Shown: positions 49,879-61,086, counted from the first letter of the stretch. The stretch: DNA of 64,000 nt from Paenacidovorax monticola (GCF_014489595.1 NZ_CP060790.1:1922001-1986000); one strand, 5' to 3'. Notes: a model not told the origin generated them from the sequence alone. Numbers and translations are program-made.

Positions 49879-50364
49879 ATGGCGATCGTTGTCAACAAAC
49901 CCCTTCCCGAATTTGAAGCCAACGCGACCGGTGGAATCAAGGTCTCCAACACCTCCCATCTCGGCCAGATCCTGGTTCTGTACTTCTACCCCAAGGACAA
50001 CACCCCGGGCTGCACGACGGAAGCCATGCAGTTCCGCGACAAGTACAAGGACTTCGTGAAAGCCGGCGCCACGGTGTTCGGCGTGTCGCGCGACAACATG
50101 AAGTCGCACGACGACTTCAAGGAAAAGCTGGAGCTGCCCTTCGAACTCATCGCAGACACCGAAGAGAAGATGTGCCACATGTTCGGCGTGGTCAAGAACA
50201 AGATCATGTACGGCAAGAAGGTCAAAGGCATTGAGCGCAGCACCTTCCTGATCGGTCCCGACGGCATTCTGCAACAGGAATGGCGCGGCCTGAAGGTGCC
50301 CGGCCATGTGGACGAAGTCCTCAAGGCCGTCAAGACGCTCAAGGCCCTGAAGAAGGCCGCCTGA
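49879..50364 (+). CDS. bcp: Thioredoxin-dependent peroxiredoxin, BCP/PrxQ family
   Basis: Reduces hydroperoxides in the cytosol. The 161-residue protein has peroxidatic Cys45 in KDNTPGCTTEAMQF. The resolving cysteine that E. coli BCP carries five residues later is replaced here by Met50. Cys99 (EEKMCHMFG) is the only other cysteine. This points to a 1-Cys mechanism or an atypical resolving partner. Start at ATG 49879. An intrinsic terminator follows at 50463-50492. Confidence 0.94.
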   Translation: MAIVVNKPLPEFEANATGGIKVSNTSHLGQILVLYFYPKDNTPGCTTEAMQFRDKYKDFVKAGATVFGVSRDNMKSHDDFKEKLELPFELIADTEEKMCHMFGVVKNKIMYGKKVKGIERSTFLIGPDGILQQEWRGLKVPGHVDEVLKAVKTLKALKKAA

Positions 50365-50462
50365 AGGTCTTCCATTCCCTGCCCGCGCTGCGCGCGGGGC
50401 GTCACGGGGAATATGCATAATGGGGCTCAATGCTGTTGAAGAACACGCCGCTCCATTTCCAC

Positions 50463-50492
50463 AAAGCCGCCCGGTTCGCCTGGCGGCTTTTT
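50463..50492 (+). terminator. Intrinsic terminator between bcp and phoH
   Basis: AGCCGCC (50465-50471) pairs with GGCGGCT (50482-50488) around a ten-base loop and is followed by TTTTT. It lies about 100 bases past the bcp stop and 33 bases before the phoH-type start. Confidence 0.75.
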
Positions 50493-50524
50493 GCTTTCTG
50501 AATCGACCCCGAGGCCCCGCCACC

Positions 50525-52279
50525 ATGCCCCTGCCCCCCGCCCCGACCCGGCGCGCCGCCCTGCTGGCCCCCGAAGCCTTCACCGCCTCCGCACACGCCG
50601 CCCCCGAATCCACGCCCGAAGCCGAGAGCACGGCCGCCACCCCACGCCCCAGCACCCGCAAGGCCCCGGCCCGCACCGCGCGCCCCACTCAGGCTCTCCA
50701 GGCCCCGCAGGCAGTGGCAGCCCCGGCCGAAGCCCGCGCACCCAAGGCCCGGCGCACCGAGCCCGTGCCCACCGCTCCGCTGCCTGTGGCCGAGCCCGCC
50801 CGCAAGCCGCGCGGCGCCGCCATCGCGCAGCCTGCGGCAGCCCCTGCACCGGCCCCCGCCCCGCGTGCGCGCAAGGCACGCGGCACCGGCCCCTCCAAGT
50901 TGTTCGTGCTCGACACCAACGTGCTGCTGCACGACCCGACGAGCCTGTTCCGCTTCGAAGAGCACGACATCTTCCTGCCGATGATCGTGCTGGAAGAGCT
51001 GGACGCCCACAAGAAGGGCATGACCGAAGTGGCGCGCAACGGCCGCCAGGTCAGCCGTTCCCTGGACGCCCTTGCCGCCACGCAGGGGGCCGACATGAGC
51101 CAAGGCATCAGGCTCGACGCCACGGGCCAGCGCGCCGCGGGCGGCCACCTGTTCTTCCAGACCGCGCCGCTGCACTACCAACTGCCCACCAGCCTGCCCC
51201 AGGGCAAGGCCGACAACCAGATCCTGGGCGTGGTGGAGGCGCTGCGCACGCAGTACGCGCCGCGCGAGGTGGTGCTGGTGTCCAAGGACATCAACATGCG
51301 CGTCAAGGCGCGCGCCCTGGGCCTGCCGGCCGAGGATTACCAGAACGACAAGGCCCTGGACGACGGCGATCTGCTGTACTCGGGCGTGCTCGCGCTACCG
51401 CCCGACTTCTGGACCAAGGCCGGCAAGAATGTGGAAAGCTGGCAGAGCGGTGCCCACACCTACTACCGCGTGGGCGGCCCCGTGGTGGCCAACCTCATGA
51501 TCAACCAGTTCGTGTACTTCGAGGCGCCCGGCGAGCCCAGCCTGTTCGCGCGCGTCAGCGAGATCCGCGACAAGACGGCCGTGCTCGAAACCCTCAAGGA
51601 CTACGGCCACGCCAAGAACGCCGTCTGGGGCGTGACCACGCGCAACCGCGAGCAGAACTTCGCGATGAACCTGCTCATGGACCCCGAGGTGGACTTCGTC
51701 ACGCTCACCGGCACGGCCGGTACCGGCAAGACCCTCATGGCCCTGGCCGCGGGCCTCACGCAGGTGCTCGACGAGCGCCGCTACACCGAGATCATCATGA
51801 CCCGCGCCACCGTGAGCGTGGGCGAGGACATCGGCTTCCTGCCCGGTACCGAGGAGGAGAAGATGGGCCCCTGGATGGGCGCGCTCGACGATAACCTCGA
51901 GTTCCTTGCCAAGGGCGATGGAGGCAACGCCGGTGAATGGGGCCGCGCGGCCACCAACGAGCTGATCCGCAGCCGCATCAAGATCAAGAGCATGAACTTC
52001 ATGCGCGGCCGCACGTTCATGAGCAAGTACGTCATCATCGACGAGGCGCAGAACCTCACGCCCAAGCAGATGAAGACCCTCATCACGCGCGCGGGCCCCG
52101 GCACCAAGATCATCTGCATGGGCAACCTGGCGCAGATCGACACGCCCTACCTCACCGAAGGCTCCTCGGGCCTGACCTTCGCCGTCGACAAGTTCAAGGG
52201 CTGGCCGCACAGCGGCCACATCACGCTGGCGCGCGGCGAACGCTCGCGCCTGGCCGACTTCGCGAGCGAGGTGCTGTAA
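50525..52279 (+). CDS. PIN-domain PhoH-family ATPase (YlaK type)
   Basis: A 584-residue fusion of a PIN nuclease domain (about 126-260, KLFVLDTNVLLHDP) and a PhoH-like ATPase (Walker A GTAGTGKTLMALAAG; Walker B-like SKYVIIDEAQNLTP). Such proteins are thought to unwind and cut RNA. Before the PIN domain there are about 125 residues made almost only of Ala, Pro, Lys, Arg and Thr, in a tail that resembles histone H1. The start at ATG 50525 is my choice. An in-frame start at 50420 adds more unlike sequence. The next gene begins four bases past the stop. Confidence 0.92.
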   Translation: MPLPPAPTRRAALLAPEAFTASAHAAPESTPEAESTAATPRPSTRKAPARTARPTQALQAPQAVAAPAEARAPKARRTEPVPTAPLPVAEPARKPRGAAIAQPAAAPAPAPAPRARKARGTGPSKLFVLDTNVLLHDPTSLFRFEEHDIFLPMIVLEELDAHKKGMTEVARNGRQVSRSLDALAATQGADMSQGIRLDATGQRAAGGHLFFQTAPLHYQLPTSLPQGKADNQILGVVEALRTQYAPREVVLVSKDINMRVKARALGLPAEDYQNDKALDDGDLLYSGVLALPPDFWTKAGKNVESWQSGAHTYYRVGGPVVANLMINQFVYFEAPGEPSLFARVSEIRDKTAVLETLKDYGHAKNAVWGVTTRNREQNFAMNLLMDPEVDFVTLTGTAGTGKTLMALAAGLTQVLDERRYTEIIMTRATVSVGEDIGFLPGTEEEKMGPWMGALDDNLEFLAKGDGGNAGEWGRAATNELIRSRIKIKSMNFMRGRTFMSKYVIIDEAQNLTPKQMKTLITRAGPGTKIICMGNLAQIDTPYLTEGSSGLTFAVDKFKGWPHSGHITLARGERSRLADFASEVL

Positions 52280-52283
52280 CCGC

Positions 52284-52616
52284 ATGCCCATCAGCTGGAT
52301 CGGCGCGCTCAAGCTCGTCCCCTGGGCCGACGTGATCGAGGCCACGCCCGCGCTCGTGCAGACGGCGCGCCGCGTGCTCGGCAAGTCCGGCCCGGATGCC
52401 CAGGCCGCGGCCCATGAAACCCTGGCCCAGCGTGTCACCGCGCTGGAGGCTCAGCACGCCGAGCTGGCCGAACTGGTGGGCCAGCTCACGCAGCACAACC
52501 TGAGCCTCGTCGCCGCCATGGATGGGCTGCAGCGGCGCATGCGCCTGCTCGCCCTGTGCGCCGGCATTGCCGGCTCGGCCTGCATCGCGGGGCTGATCGC
52601 ACTGGCCCTGCGCTGA
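52284..52616 (+). CDS. Small coiled-coil membrane protein
   Basis: A 110-residue protein with a helical or coiled-coil segment (about 40-80, AHETLAQRVTALEAQHAELA). A single C-terminal transmembrane helix follows (about 88-108, LALCAGIAGSACIAGLIALA). Start at ATG 52284, 4 bases after the PhoH gene, so it is likely co-transcribed. Family not recognised. In the 237 bases after it I see no gene that I would call. Confidence 0.65.
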   Translation: MPISWIGALKLVPWADVIEATPALVQTARRVLGKSGPDAQAAAHETLAQRVTALEAQHAELAELVGQLTQHNLSLVAAMDGLQRRMRLLALCAGIAGSACIAGLIALALR

Positions 52617-52853
52617 CCGCCGCCAGGCGGCCCTGTCGGACCACCATTTCTTGCCCGGTTTACCGGCTGTTGCACCGCCGGCGGAACTCTACCCGCGCCC
52701 CAGCACACTTTCCTTGTAGGTACGACTGTCGCTGCCGGTCTGCTCCTGCGCCGTGGTGCTGGGCGGATGGGCCTTCCGCCGCATCCGTGCTTCGCGTCCC
52801 GCTCCTCGCGGACCAGCGCTGCGCTGGATGCCCAGCCTCAAGGAATCGGAGTT

Positions 52854-53911
52854 TTGAACGCTGATCGGTTTGCTTACAACCCCGCGCTCGACGGCCTGCG
52901 CGCGGTGGCCATCCTGCTGGTAATCCTGTCCCATGCCCACGCCCCCATGTTCGATGGGGCCTTCTTCGGCGTGGATCTGTTCTTCGTGCTCAGCGGCTAC
53001 CTCATCACCTCGCTGCTGCTGCGCGAAGTGGCAGGCACCGGCCGCATCGACTACTGGCGCTTCTACCAGCGGCGCCTCTACCGCCTGGCGCCCGCGCTGC
53101 TGCTCTTCCTAGGGGTGTACTGCCTTGTGGCGCCCCGCGTGTGGCCGGAACTCAGCGATGTGTACAGCGACGCGCTCGTGTCGGCCCTGTATCTGGCGGA
53201 CTACGGCATCGCATTCTTCGACAGCCCCAACACCCTGCTGCACATGTGGTCGCTGGCGGTGGAGGAGCACTTCTACCTGCTGTGGCCGCCGCTGCTGATG
53301 GGCATCGTCCGCCGCACACCCAGGGGCCAGGTCTGGCGCGCGATCCTGCTGCTGTTCCTCATGGGCTGGGCCTGGCGCGTCCTATGCGTCAGCCAGGGCC
53401 AGCAGTTCTACGAGGTGTTCTTCCGCTTCGACACCCGCACCACGGGCCTGCTGCTGGGCAGCATGCTCGCCGCCCTGACCGTGGAGCGCCCCGACTTGTT
53501 CCAGCGCATGCGCGCGCAACTGCCCCGCTGGATGTGGCTGGTGCTGGCGCTTCCGCTGCTCATGGCGCTCGAATGGGACGACATGAACGCCATGCTCTGG
53601 GGCCTTACGGTGGTGGAACTGGCCACCCTGGCCATCCTGATCGCCGTGCATCGCCCCAGGGACTGGTGGCCGAGATGCTCAGCGCCCCGCTGCTCGTGCG
53701 GCTGGGCCAGCTCTCCTACGGCATCTACCTCTGGCACTACCCCGTGGTGCGCTATCTGCGCGCCGAATTCTCCTGGCCGGTCACGGTGCTGGGCGGGCTT
53801 GCCATCTCCGCGGCGCTGGCCGCCCTGTCTCTCTACACCGTGGAGCGCTGGGCCCTGCTCTGGCGCGACCGGCGCCCCATGCGGCGCACGACGAGCCTGG
53901 GGCATGCCTGA
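52854..53911 (+). CDS. Membrane acyltransferase, OafA/YrhL family (frameshifted as written)
   Basis: Integral-membrane acyltransferase 3 protein of about 352 residues, expected to O-acylate a surface polysaccharide or lipid. The N-terminal signature NPALDGLRAVAILLVILSHA and FFGVDLFFVLSGYLITSLLL are clear, as is LHMWSLAVEEHFYLLWP. The start is TTG at 52854, with AAGGA eight to ten bases upstream. The frame breaks in C4 at 53654-53657. One more C gives HRPQGLVAEMLSAPLLV and the last transmembrane helices. Convergent with dnaB, 14 bases apart. Confidence 0.85.
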
Positions 53912-53925
53912 GCACCGCCCCGCGC

Positions 53926-55347
53926 TCAGTAGCCGCTGCTGTAGTCGTCCCCGCCCGTGGCCAGGTTCTCGAAGCGCGTCTGGTTCTTCTGGAAGAAGAG
54001 CTTCACCGTACCCGTGGGGCCGTTACGCTGCTTGCCGATGATGACCTCGGCGATGTTCGGCTCGTTCGACTCCTTGTTGTAGTAGTCGTCGCGGTAGATG
54101 AACATGATGATGTCCGCATCCTGCTCGATGGCGCCCGACTCGCGCAGGTCGGACATCATGGGGCGCTTGTCGGTGCGCTGCTCCACCGAGCGGTTGAGCT
54201 GCGACAGCGCGATCAGCGGGCACTGCAGCTCCTTGGCCAGCATCTTCAGGCCCCGCGAGATTTCGCCCAGTTCGGTCGCGCGGTTGTCGGCGCTCGCGGC
54301 GCCCGAGCCGCTCATGAGCTGCAGGTAGTCCACCACGATCAGGCCCAGCTTGCCGCACTGGCGCGCCAGGCGCCGCGCGTTGGCGCGCAGCTCGGTCGGC
54401 GTGAGGCCCGGGGTCTCGTCGATATGCAGCGACACGGTGCGCAGCCGCTCGATGGCCTCGGTCAGGCGCGGCCACTCCTCGTCACTGAGCTTGCCGGTGC
54501 GCAAGTTGCCCTGGTTCACACGGCCGATGGAGCCGACGATACGCACCGCGAGCTGGGCCGCCCCCATTTCCATCGAGAAAATGGCGACCGGCAGGCCCTC
54601 GTTGAGCGCCACATGCTCGGCGATGTTCACGGCGAACGAGGTCTTGCCCATTGAGGGACGCGCGGCCAGCACCACGAGGTCGCCGGCCTGCAGGCCCGAG
54701 GTCATGCGGTCCAGGTCGACGAAGCCCGTGGGCACGCCGGTCACATCCACCGGGTTGTCGGCCATCTCCTGCACGCGGTCCAGCAGATCGATCACCAAGC
54801 TGTCGAGCGACTGGAAGCCCTGCTTGGTGCGCGAGCCTTCTTCGCCGATGGCGAAGATCTTGGCCTCGGCCTCGTCGAGGATGCGCTCCACCGTCTTGCC
54901 CTGCGGATTGAACGCATTGGTCGAGATTTCGTCGCTGGCCGTCACCAGCTTGCGCAGGATCGCGCGCTCGCGCACGATCTCCGCGTAGCGGCGGATGTTC
55001 GTGGCGCTCGGCACGTATTGCGCGAGCTGGTTCAGGTACATCAGCCCACCGATCTCCTCGGCCTTGCCCAGGCTCTGCAGGTGCTCGTACACGGTGATCA
55101 CGTCGGCCGGCTTGCTGGCGTTGACCAGGGCGCCGATGGCCGAATAGATCAGCTTGTGCTCGTGGCGGTAGAAGTCGCCATCGGTGAGCAGGTCCCCCAC
55201 GCGGTCCCAGGCATTGTTGTCGAGCAGCAGGCCGCCGAGCACGCTCGACTCCGACTCCATGGAGTGCGGCGGCACGCGCAACTGCGCCACCTCGCGGTCT
55301 GGAGGGGCTGCGAACTCGTCTTCAAGCGGGGGCATCACGGCGGACAT
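53926..55347 (-). CDS. dnaB: Replicative DNA helicase DnaB
   Basis: Hexameric 5'-3' helicase at the replication fork. The 473-residue protein has the N-terminal DnaB domain, a linker, and the RecA-like core (Walker A ARPSMGKTSFAVNIA, then FSMEMGAAQLAVRI and VVDYLQLMSGSG). No intein is present. Start at ATG 55347 with GAGGAA upstream. A perfect DnaA box lies 64 bases upstream of the ATG, behind the rplI terminator, so dnaB may have its own regulated promoter. Confidence 0.97.
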   Translation of the reverse strand: MSAVMPPLEDEFAAPPDREVAQLRVPPHSMESESSVLGGLLLDNNAWDRVGDLLTDGDFYRHEHKLIYSAIGALVNASKPADVITVYEHLQSLGKAEEIGGLMYLNQLAQYVPSATNIRRYAEIVRERAILRKLVTASDEISTNAFNPQGKTVERILDEAEAKIFAIGEEGSRTKQGFQSLDSLVIDLLDRVQEMADNPVDVTGVPTGFVDLDRMTSGLQAGDLVVLAARPSMGKTSFAVNIAEHVALNEGLPVAIFSMEMGAAQLAVRIVGSIGRVNQGNLRTGKLSDEEWPRLTEAIERLRTVSLHIDETPGLTPTELRANARRLARQCGKLGLIVVDYLQLMSGSGAASADNRATELGEISRGLKMLAKELQCPLIALSQLNRSVEQRTDKRPMMSDLRESGAIEQDADIIMFIYRDDYYNKESNEPNIAEVIIGKQRNGPTGTVKLFFQKNQTRFENLATGGDDYSSGY

Positions 55348-55410
55348 GGATTTCCTCGGGCAAGCCCGACATGCTAGGCCGCATCGCCACGGACGTCACG
55401 GGACAAGTCT

Positions 55411-55419
55411 GTGGATAAG
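55411..55419 (-). promoter_or_regulatory. Perfect DnaA box upstream of dnaB
   Basis: The minus strand reads TTATCCACA at 55419-55411, matching the E. coli consensus TTATNCACA exactly. It sits between the rplI terminator and the dnaB ATG. A single box is not an origin. Control of dnaB transcription by DnaA is inferred. Confidence 0.55.
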
Positions 55420-55471
55420 GCGTGCACAGCCGGTGGGCAGGATGGGTACAGAAACAGCGGGCTCCAAACAC

Positions 55472-55494
55472 AAAAGCCGCCCAGCGGGCGGCTT
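55472..55494 (-). terminator. Intrinsic terminator of the rpsF-priB-rpsR-rplI operon
   Basis: AAGCCGCCC (55474-55482) and GGGCGGCTT (55486-55494) form a perfect nine-base stem with a three-base loop. On the minus strand TTTTGTGTTT follows. It lies 26 bases past the rplI stop, and it separates this operon from dnaB. Confidence 0.8.
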
Positions 55495-55519
55495 CTGCGG
55501 GGCCACGACGGGCCGGCGA

Positions 55520-55972
55520 TCAGGCGGTTTCGCCGTAGACCGAAGCGGTCACTTCCACCACCACGTCGGTGTGCAGTGCCACGCTGATGGTGTTGTCGCC
55601 AACCATCTTGATGGGGCCGTTGGGCAGGCGGATCTGCGACTTCACGACCTTGTAGCCTTGCTTGTTCAGCTCTTCGGCGATGTCGTGGTTGGTCACGGAA
55701 CCGAACAGGCGGCCATCCACGCCAGCCTTTTGCGTCAGCTTGACCGTGGTGCCGGCCAGCTTCTCGCCTTGTGCCTGGGCGGCAGCCAGCTTCTCGGCAG
55801 CAGCCTTTTCCAGTTCAGCGCGCTTGGCTTCGAATTCGGCCTTGGCGGCTTCGGTGGCGCGGCGTGCGCGGCCCGAGGGGATCAGGAAGTTGCGTGCGTA
55901 ACCGTCCTTGACCTTGACGATCTCGCCCAGGTTACCGAGGTTGACGACCTTGTCGAGCAGAATGATTTGCAT
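55520..55972 (-). CDS. rplI: 50S ribosomal protein L9
   Basis: A 150-residue large-subunit protein with the conserved N-domain [19 protein letters not shown] and [19 protein letters not shown] long connecting helix and the C-domain complete the usual length. Last gene of the rpsF operon, before the terminator at 55472-55494. Confidence 0.97.
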   Translation of the reverse strand: MQIILLDKVVNLGNLGEIVKVKDGYARNFLIPSGRARRATEAAKAEFEAKRAELEKAAAEKLAAAQAQGEKLAGTTVKLTQKAGVDGRLFGSVTNHDIAEELNKQGYKVVKSQIRLPNGPIKMVGDNTISVALHTDVVVEVTASVYGETA

Positions 55973-55983
55973 GGTCGTGCTCC

Positions 55984-56265
55984 TTAGATCTTGTGCTGGT
56001 CGCTGTAAGGCACCAGAGCCAGGAAGCGCGCGCGCTTGATGGCGGTGTTCAGCTGACGCTGGTAGATGGCGCGCGTGCCGGTCAGGCGTGCGGGGATGAT
56101 CTTGCCGTTTTCGGCGATGAAGTCACGCAGCGTGTCGACATCCTTGTAGTCGATCTCTTCGACGCCAGCGACCGTGAAACGGCAGAAGCGCTTGCGCTTG
56201 AACAGCAGCGACTGGGTGTTGCGCTTCGGGCGCTTGTCTTTGTTGAATTTCTTGAACGTGGCCAT
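55984..56265 (-). CDS. rpsR: 30S ribosomal protein S18
   Basis: A 93-residue protein with the S18 core: [38 protein letters not shown] and [19 protein letters not shown]. It lies between priB and rplI in the conserved order. Start at ATG 56265. Confidence 0.97.
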   Translation of the reverse strand: MATFKKFNKDKRPKRNTQSLLFKRKRFCRFTVAGVEEIDYKDVDTLRDFIAENGKIIPARLTGTRAIYQRQLNTAIKRARFLALVPYSDQHKI

Positions 56266-56282
56266 TTCGGACCCCTTGAAAA

Positions 56283-56573
56283 TTAATCCTGTTGAATATC
56301 CTGGATGTGGAGCACCACGGACTTGCCATTGCGCGGCGTGGCCAGAAATCCCTGGAACCTCCAGCGGCTCCCGAGGTTCTGGCGCGCCAGCCGCTCGGCC
56401 AACGCGCCAAAGGCCACAGCCTTGATGGCCGCCTTGACATCTCTCGGCTGCCCCGCCTCGCTCTGGCGCGACTCGTGTTCAAGCCGCAGATCGAGGGCCG
56501 GCAGGCCAGCGGGCGTGTAGCGCAGGGCCTGGGCCTCCGCGATACAGGCGGTCAAGGCAACGTGGTTATCCAC
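56283..56573 (-). CDS. priB: Primosomal replication protein N (PriB)
   Basis: Single-stranded-DNA-binding OB-fold protein of 96 residues that helps PriA restart forks. It starts with GTG at 56573 ([19 protein letters not shown]), preceded by [25 protein letters not shown] and [13 protein letters not shown] fit PriB. Its position between rpsF and rpsR is characteristic. A one-mismatch DnaA-box-like TTATCCACC overlaps its start codon. Confidence 0.93.
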   Translation of the reverse strand: MDNHVALTACIAEAQALRYTPAGLPALDLRLEHESRQSEAGQPRDVKAAIKAVAFGALAERLARQNLGSRWRFQGFLATPRNGKSVVLHIQDIQQD

Positions 56574-56591
56574 CCCTTCCCAAGCTGGCGA

Positions 56592-56969
56592 TCAGCGATC
56601 GCCCGAAGCGGCGAACTCGGCCTGGCTGGCCTTGCGGGCTTCTTCGCGCTCGACGGTCTTCATCATCGAAGACGGGCCGGTCTCGGCCTTCTTCTTCTGC
56701 ACCGTCAGGTGGCGCAGCACGGCGTCGTTGAACTTGAAGGCGTGCTCCAGTTCAGCCATCACGGCCTGGTCAGCCTCGATGTTCACGCACAGGTAGTGGG
56801 CCTTGGCGAGCTTGTTGATCAGGTACGCCAGTTGACGGCGGCCCCAGTCTTCCACGCGGTGGATCTTGCCGCCGCCGGCGGTGATCATGCCCTTGTAGCG
56901 CTCCAGCATGGCCGGAACCTGCTCGCTCTGATCCGGATGGATCAACAAAATGATTTCGTAGTGACGCAT
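56592..56969 (-). CDS. rpsF: 30S ribosomal protein S6
   Basis: A 125-residue protein with [20 protein letters not shown] and the typical [19 protein letters not shown]. The Shine-Dalgarno AAGGAG is close and strong. Start at ATG 56969, with the open frame upstream disregarded. First gene of rpsF-priB-rpsR-rplI. Confidence 0.97.
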   Translation of the reverse strand: MRHYEIILLIHPDQSEQVPAMLERYKGMITAGGGKIHRVEDWGRRQLAYLINKLAKAHYLCVNIEADQAVMAELEHAFKFNDAVLRHLTVQKKKAETGPSSMMKTVEREEARKASQAEFAASGDR

Positions 56970-57034
56970 GCACACTCCTTTTGGTTGAAGCCGCCCGCTG
57001 CGTCCTGTAGCGGTGTGGCAAGGCAAAGCCGGCA

Positions 57035-57063
57035 ATTATAGCCCTGCTCGCGTCCCTTGTACA
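57035..57063 (-). promoter_or_regulatory. Sigma-70 promoter of the rpsF operon
   Basis: TGTACA (57058-57063) and, 17 bases on, a perfect TATAAT (57040-57035 on the minus strand). The promoter is about 65 bases upstream of the rpsF ATG in the divergent region with grpE. Confidence 0.65.
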
Positions 57064-57122
57064 CTCAGGGCTTTCCGAGCGCACCTTCACCCTGGTAGAA
57101 ACGCGCATTTTCCCGCTGTTGC

Positions 57123-57149
57123 CTTGAAATAGCGCCGGTTCCCCCAAAG
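57123..57149 (+). promoter_or_regulatory. Sigma-32 (heat-shock) promoter of grpE-dnaK-dnaJ
   Basis: CTTGAAA (57123-57129) and CCCCAAAG (57142-57149) are separated by 12 bases, a slightly short but good match to the heat-shock consensus. It lies about 36 bases upstream of the grpE ATG, and parallels the one before clpB. Confidence 0.7.
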
Positions 57150-57185
57150 TTCCGCGCACAGGTTTCCATCTTCCAACCCAAAGCC

Positions 57186-57728
57186 ATGTCTGACCAGAAT
57201 ACCCAAGCCACGCCCCCCTCGCCCGAAGAAGTCGAAGCCGCCATGGCCGCCAACGCCTCGGATGAAATGGCCCGCTTGCAAGGCGAGCTGGCCGAGCTGA
57301 AGGCCAAGAGTGCCGACTTGGCGGACCAGTTCCTGCGCGCCAAGGCCGAGGCGGAAAACGCCCGCCGCCGCGCTGACGAGGAAGTCGCCAAGGCCCGCAA
57401 GTTCGGCATCGAGAGCTTCGCCGAGAGCCTTCTGCCCGTGTGCGACAGCCTGGATGCGGCCCTCGCCATCAAGGAGGCCACCCCCCAGCAGCTGCGCGAA
57501 GGCGCCGACGCCACACTGCGCCAGCTCATCACGGCCCTGGAGCGCAACAAGGTCCAGGCCATCAACCCGGGCGCGGGCGACAAGTTCGACCCCCACCAGC
57601 ACCAGGCCATCAGCATGGTGCCCGCCGCCCAGGAGGCGAATACGGTGGTGGCCGTGCTCCAGAAGGGCTACGTGATCGCCGACCGCGTCCTGCGTCCCGC
57701 CCTCGTCACGGTGGCGGCACCCCAATAA
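57186..57728 (+). CDS. grpE: Nucleotide exchange factor GrpE
   Basis: A 180-residue Hsp70 nucleotide-exchange factor, with an N-terminal coiled coil (about 20-75) and a C-terminal beta-wing domain. The tail [14 protein letters not shown] is the classical GrpE signature, followed by [19 protein letters not shown]. It precedes dnaK by 85 bases in the same direction. Confidence 0.97.
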   Translation: MSDQNTQATPPSPEEVEAAMAANASDEMARLQGELAELKAKSADLADQFLRAKAEAENARRRADEEVAKARKFGIESFAESLLPVCDSLDAALAIKEATPQQLREGADATLRQLITALERNKVQAINPGAGDKFDPHQHQAISMVPAAQEANTVVAVLQKGYVIADRVLRPALVTVAAPQ

Positions 57729-57761
57729 AAAAGTGGCCCGGCCGGCTTGAAGCCGCCCGAG

Positions 57762-57770
57762 TTATCCACA
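57762..57770 (+). promoter_or_regulatory. Perfect DnaA box between grpE and dnaK
   Basis: TTATCCACA, an exact consensus match, 44 bases upstream of the dnaK ATG and next to a TAGCTAT motif. It may be coincidence. DnaA control of dnaK is only a possibility. Confidence 0.35.
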
Positions 57771-57813
57771 AGTTACTAGCTATCCAATTTTTCAAAAATC
57801 GCGGAGAAACAAC

Positions 57814-59769
<1,956 letters not shown>

Positions 59770-59858
59770 TGCGGCGGTCCTGTTGACCGCTCGCCGCCGC
59801 GCCGGGCCCCGCCAGGGGTTGGCGCGGCGTTCCTGTTCCAACCGGGATCAGAAAGACC

Positions 59859-61000
59859 ATGTCCAAAAGAGACTATTACGAAATCCTGGGCATTCCCAAG
59901 AATGCCTCGGATGAGGAAATCAAGAAGGCCTATCGCAAGCTCGCGATGAAGCACCACCCTGACCGCAACCAGGGCGATGCCGCCAAGCCGGCCGAGGAAA
60001 AGTTCAAGGAGGCCAAGGAGGCCTACGAGATGCTGTCCGACGCCCAGAAGCGCGCGGCTTACGACCAGTACGGCCATGCGGGCGTGGACCCCAACATGCG
60101 CGGCCCCGGCGGCGCGGGGCCGAGGGCTTCGGCGGCTTCGCCGAAGCGTTCGGCGACATCTTCGGCGACATGTTCGGCCAGGGACGTGGCGGGCGCGGCG
60201 CGGGCGGCCGCCAGGTGTACCGGGGCAGCGACCTCAGCTACGCCATGGAGGTCACGCTGGAGGAGGCCGCGCGCGGCAAGGATGCGCAGATCCGCATCCC
60301 GAGCTGGGACACCTGCGACACCTGCCACGGCAGCGGCGCCAAGCCCGGCACCAGCGCCAAGACCTGCGGCACCTGCGGCGGCGCGGGCTCGGTGCAGATG
60401 CGCCAGGGCTTCTTCAGCGTGCAGCAGACCTGCCCGCACTGCCGCGGCACGGGCAAGATCATTCCCGAGCCCTGCACCAGCTGCCACGGCCAGGGCAAGA
60501 TCAAGCGCCAGAAGACGCTGGAGGTGAAGATCCCCGCCGGCATCGACGACGGCATGCGCATCCGCAGCACCGGCAACGGCGAACCCGGCACCAATGGCGG
60601 GCCGCCGGGCGACCTGTACATCGAGATCCGCATCAAGAAGCACGACATCTTCGAGCGCGACGGCGATGACCTGCACTGCCAGGTGCCCGTGAGCTTCATC
60701 ACGGCAGCGCTCGGCGGCGAGATCGAGGTGCCCACGCTGCAGGGCAAGGCGGCCATCGACATCCCCGAGGGCACCCAGGCCGGCAAGCAGTTCCGCCTGC
60801 GCGGCAAGGGTATTAAGGGCGTGCGCGCCAGCTACCCCGGCGACCTGTACTGCCACATCGTGGTGGAAACGCCCGTCAAGCTCACCGAGCACCAGCGCAA
60901 GCTGCTGCGGGAGCTGGACGACTCGCTCAAGAAGGGCGGCTCGCGCCACTCGCCCAGTGGCGAGAGCTGGACCGATCGGCTGAAGAACTTCTTCAGCTGA
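59859..61000 (+). CDS. dnaJ: Chaperone DnaJ (frameshifted as written)
   Basis: Hsp40 partner of DnaK, about 380 residues. The J domain (HHPDRN) is at the N-terminus. The frame is lost in the G4 run 60116-60119. One more G restores [19 protein letters not shown], the Gly/Phe region. The four zinc repeats [24 protein letters not shown] and CTSCHGQG follow, then the C-terminal substrate domains. An intrinsic terminator lies after it. Confidence 0.96.
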
Positions 61001-61022
61001 GGCGCTGCCCTCTCACCAAGAA

Positions 61023-61055
61023 CCGCCCGCGGCCGCACGCCCCGGGCGGTTTTTT
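61023..61055 (+). terminator. Intrinsic terminator of grpE-dnaK-dnaJ
   Basis: CCGCCCG (61023-61029) and CGGGCGG (61043-61049) form a seven-base GC stem with a T6 tract (61050-61055). It is 22 bases past the dnaJ stop. Confidence 0.85.
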
Positions 61056-61086
61056 CATGGCGCTGCACTGTGGTGCGCGGAGGGGT

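Noticed and set aside
52689..52784. A 31-codon minus-strand frame ending SVLGRG in the gap before the acyltransferase
   Set aside because: It has a somewhat protein-like end, but the nearest Shine-Dalgarno sequence is too far from its ATG and no family is recognisable. Too little support for a gene.
52767..52853. An ATG start for the acyltransferase at 52767
   Set aside because: The extra residues are unlike the family, which begins shortly before NPALDGLRAV. The TTG at 52854 has a well-placed AAGGA.
55411..57770. A replication origin around dnaB and priB
   Set aside because: Only two perfect and one imperfect DnaA boxes, no AT-rich unwinding region, and no dnaA, dnaN, parA or gidA nearby.
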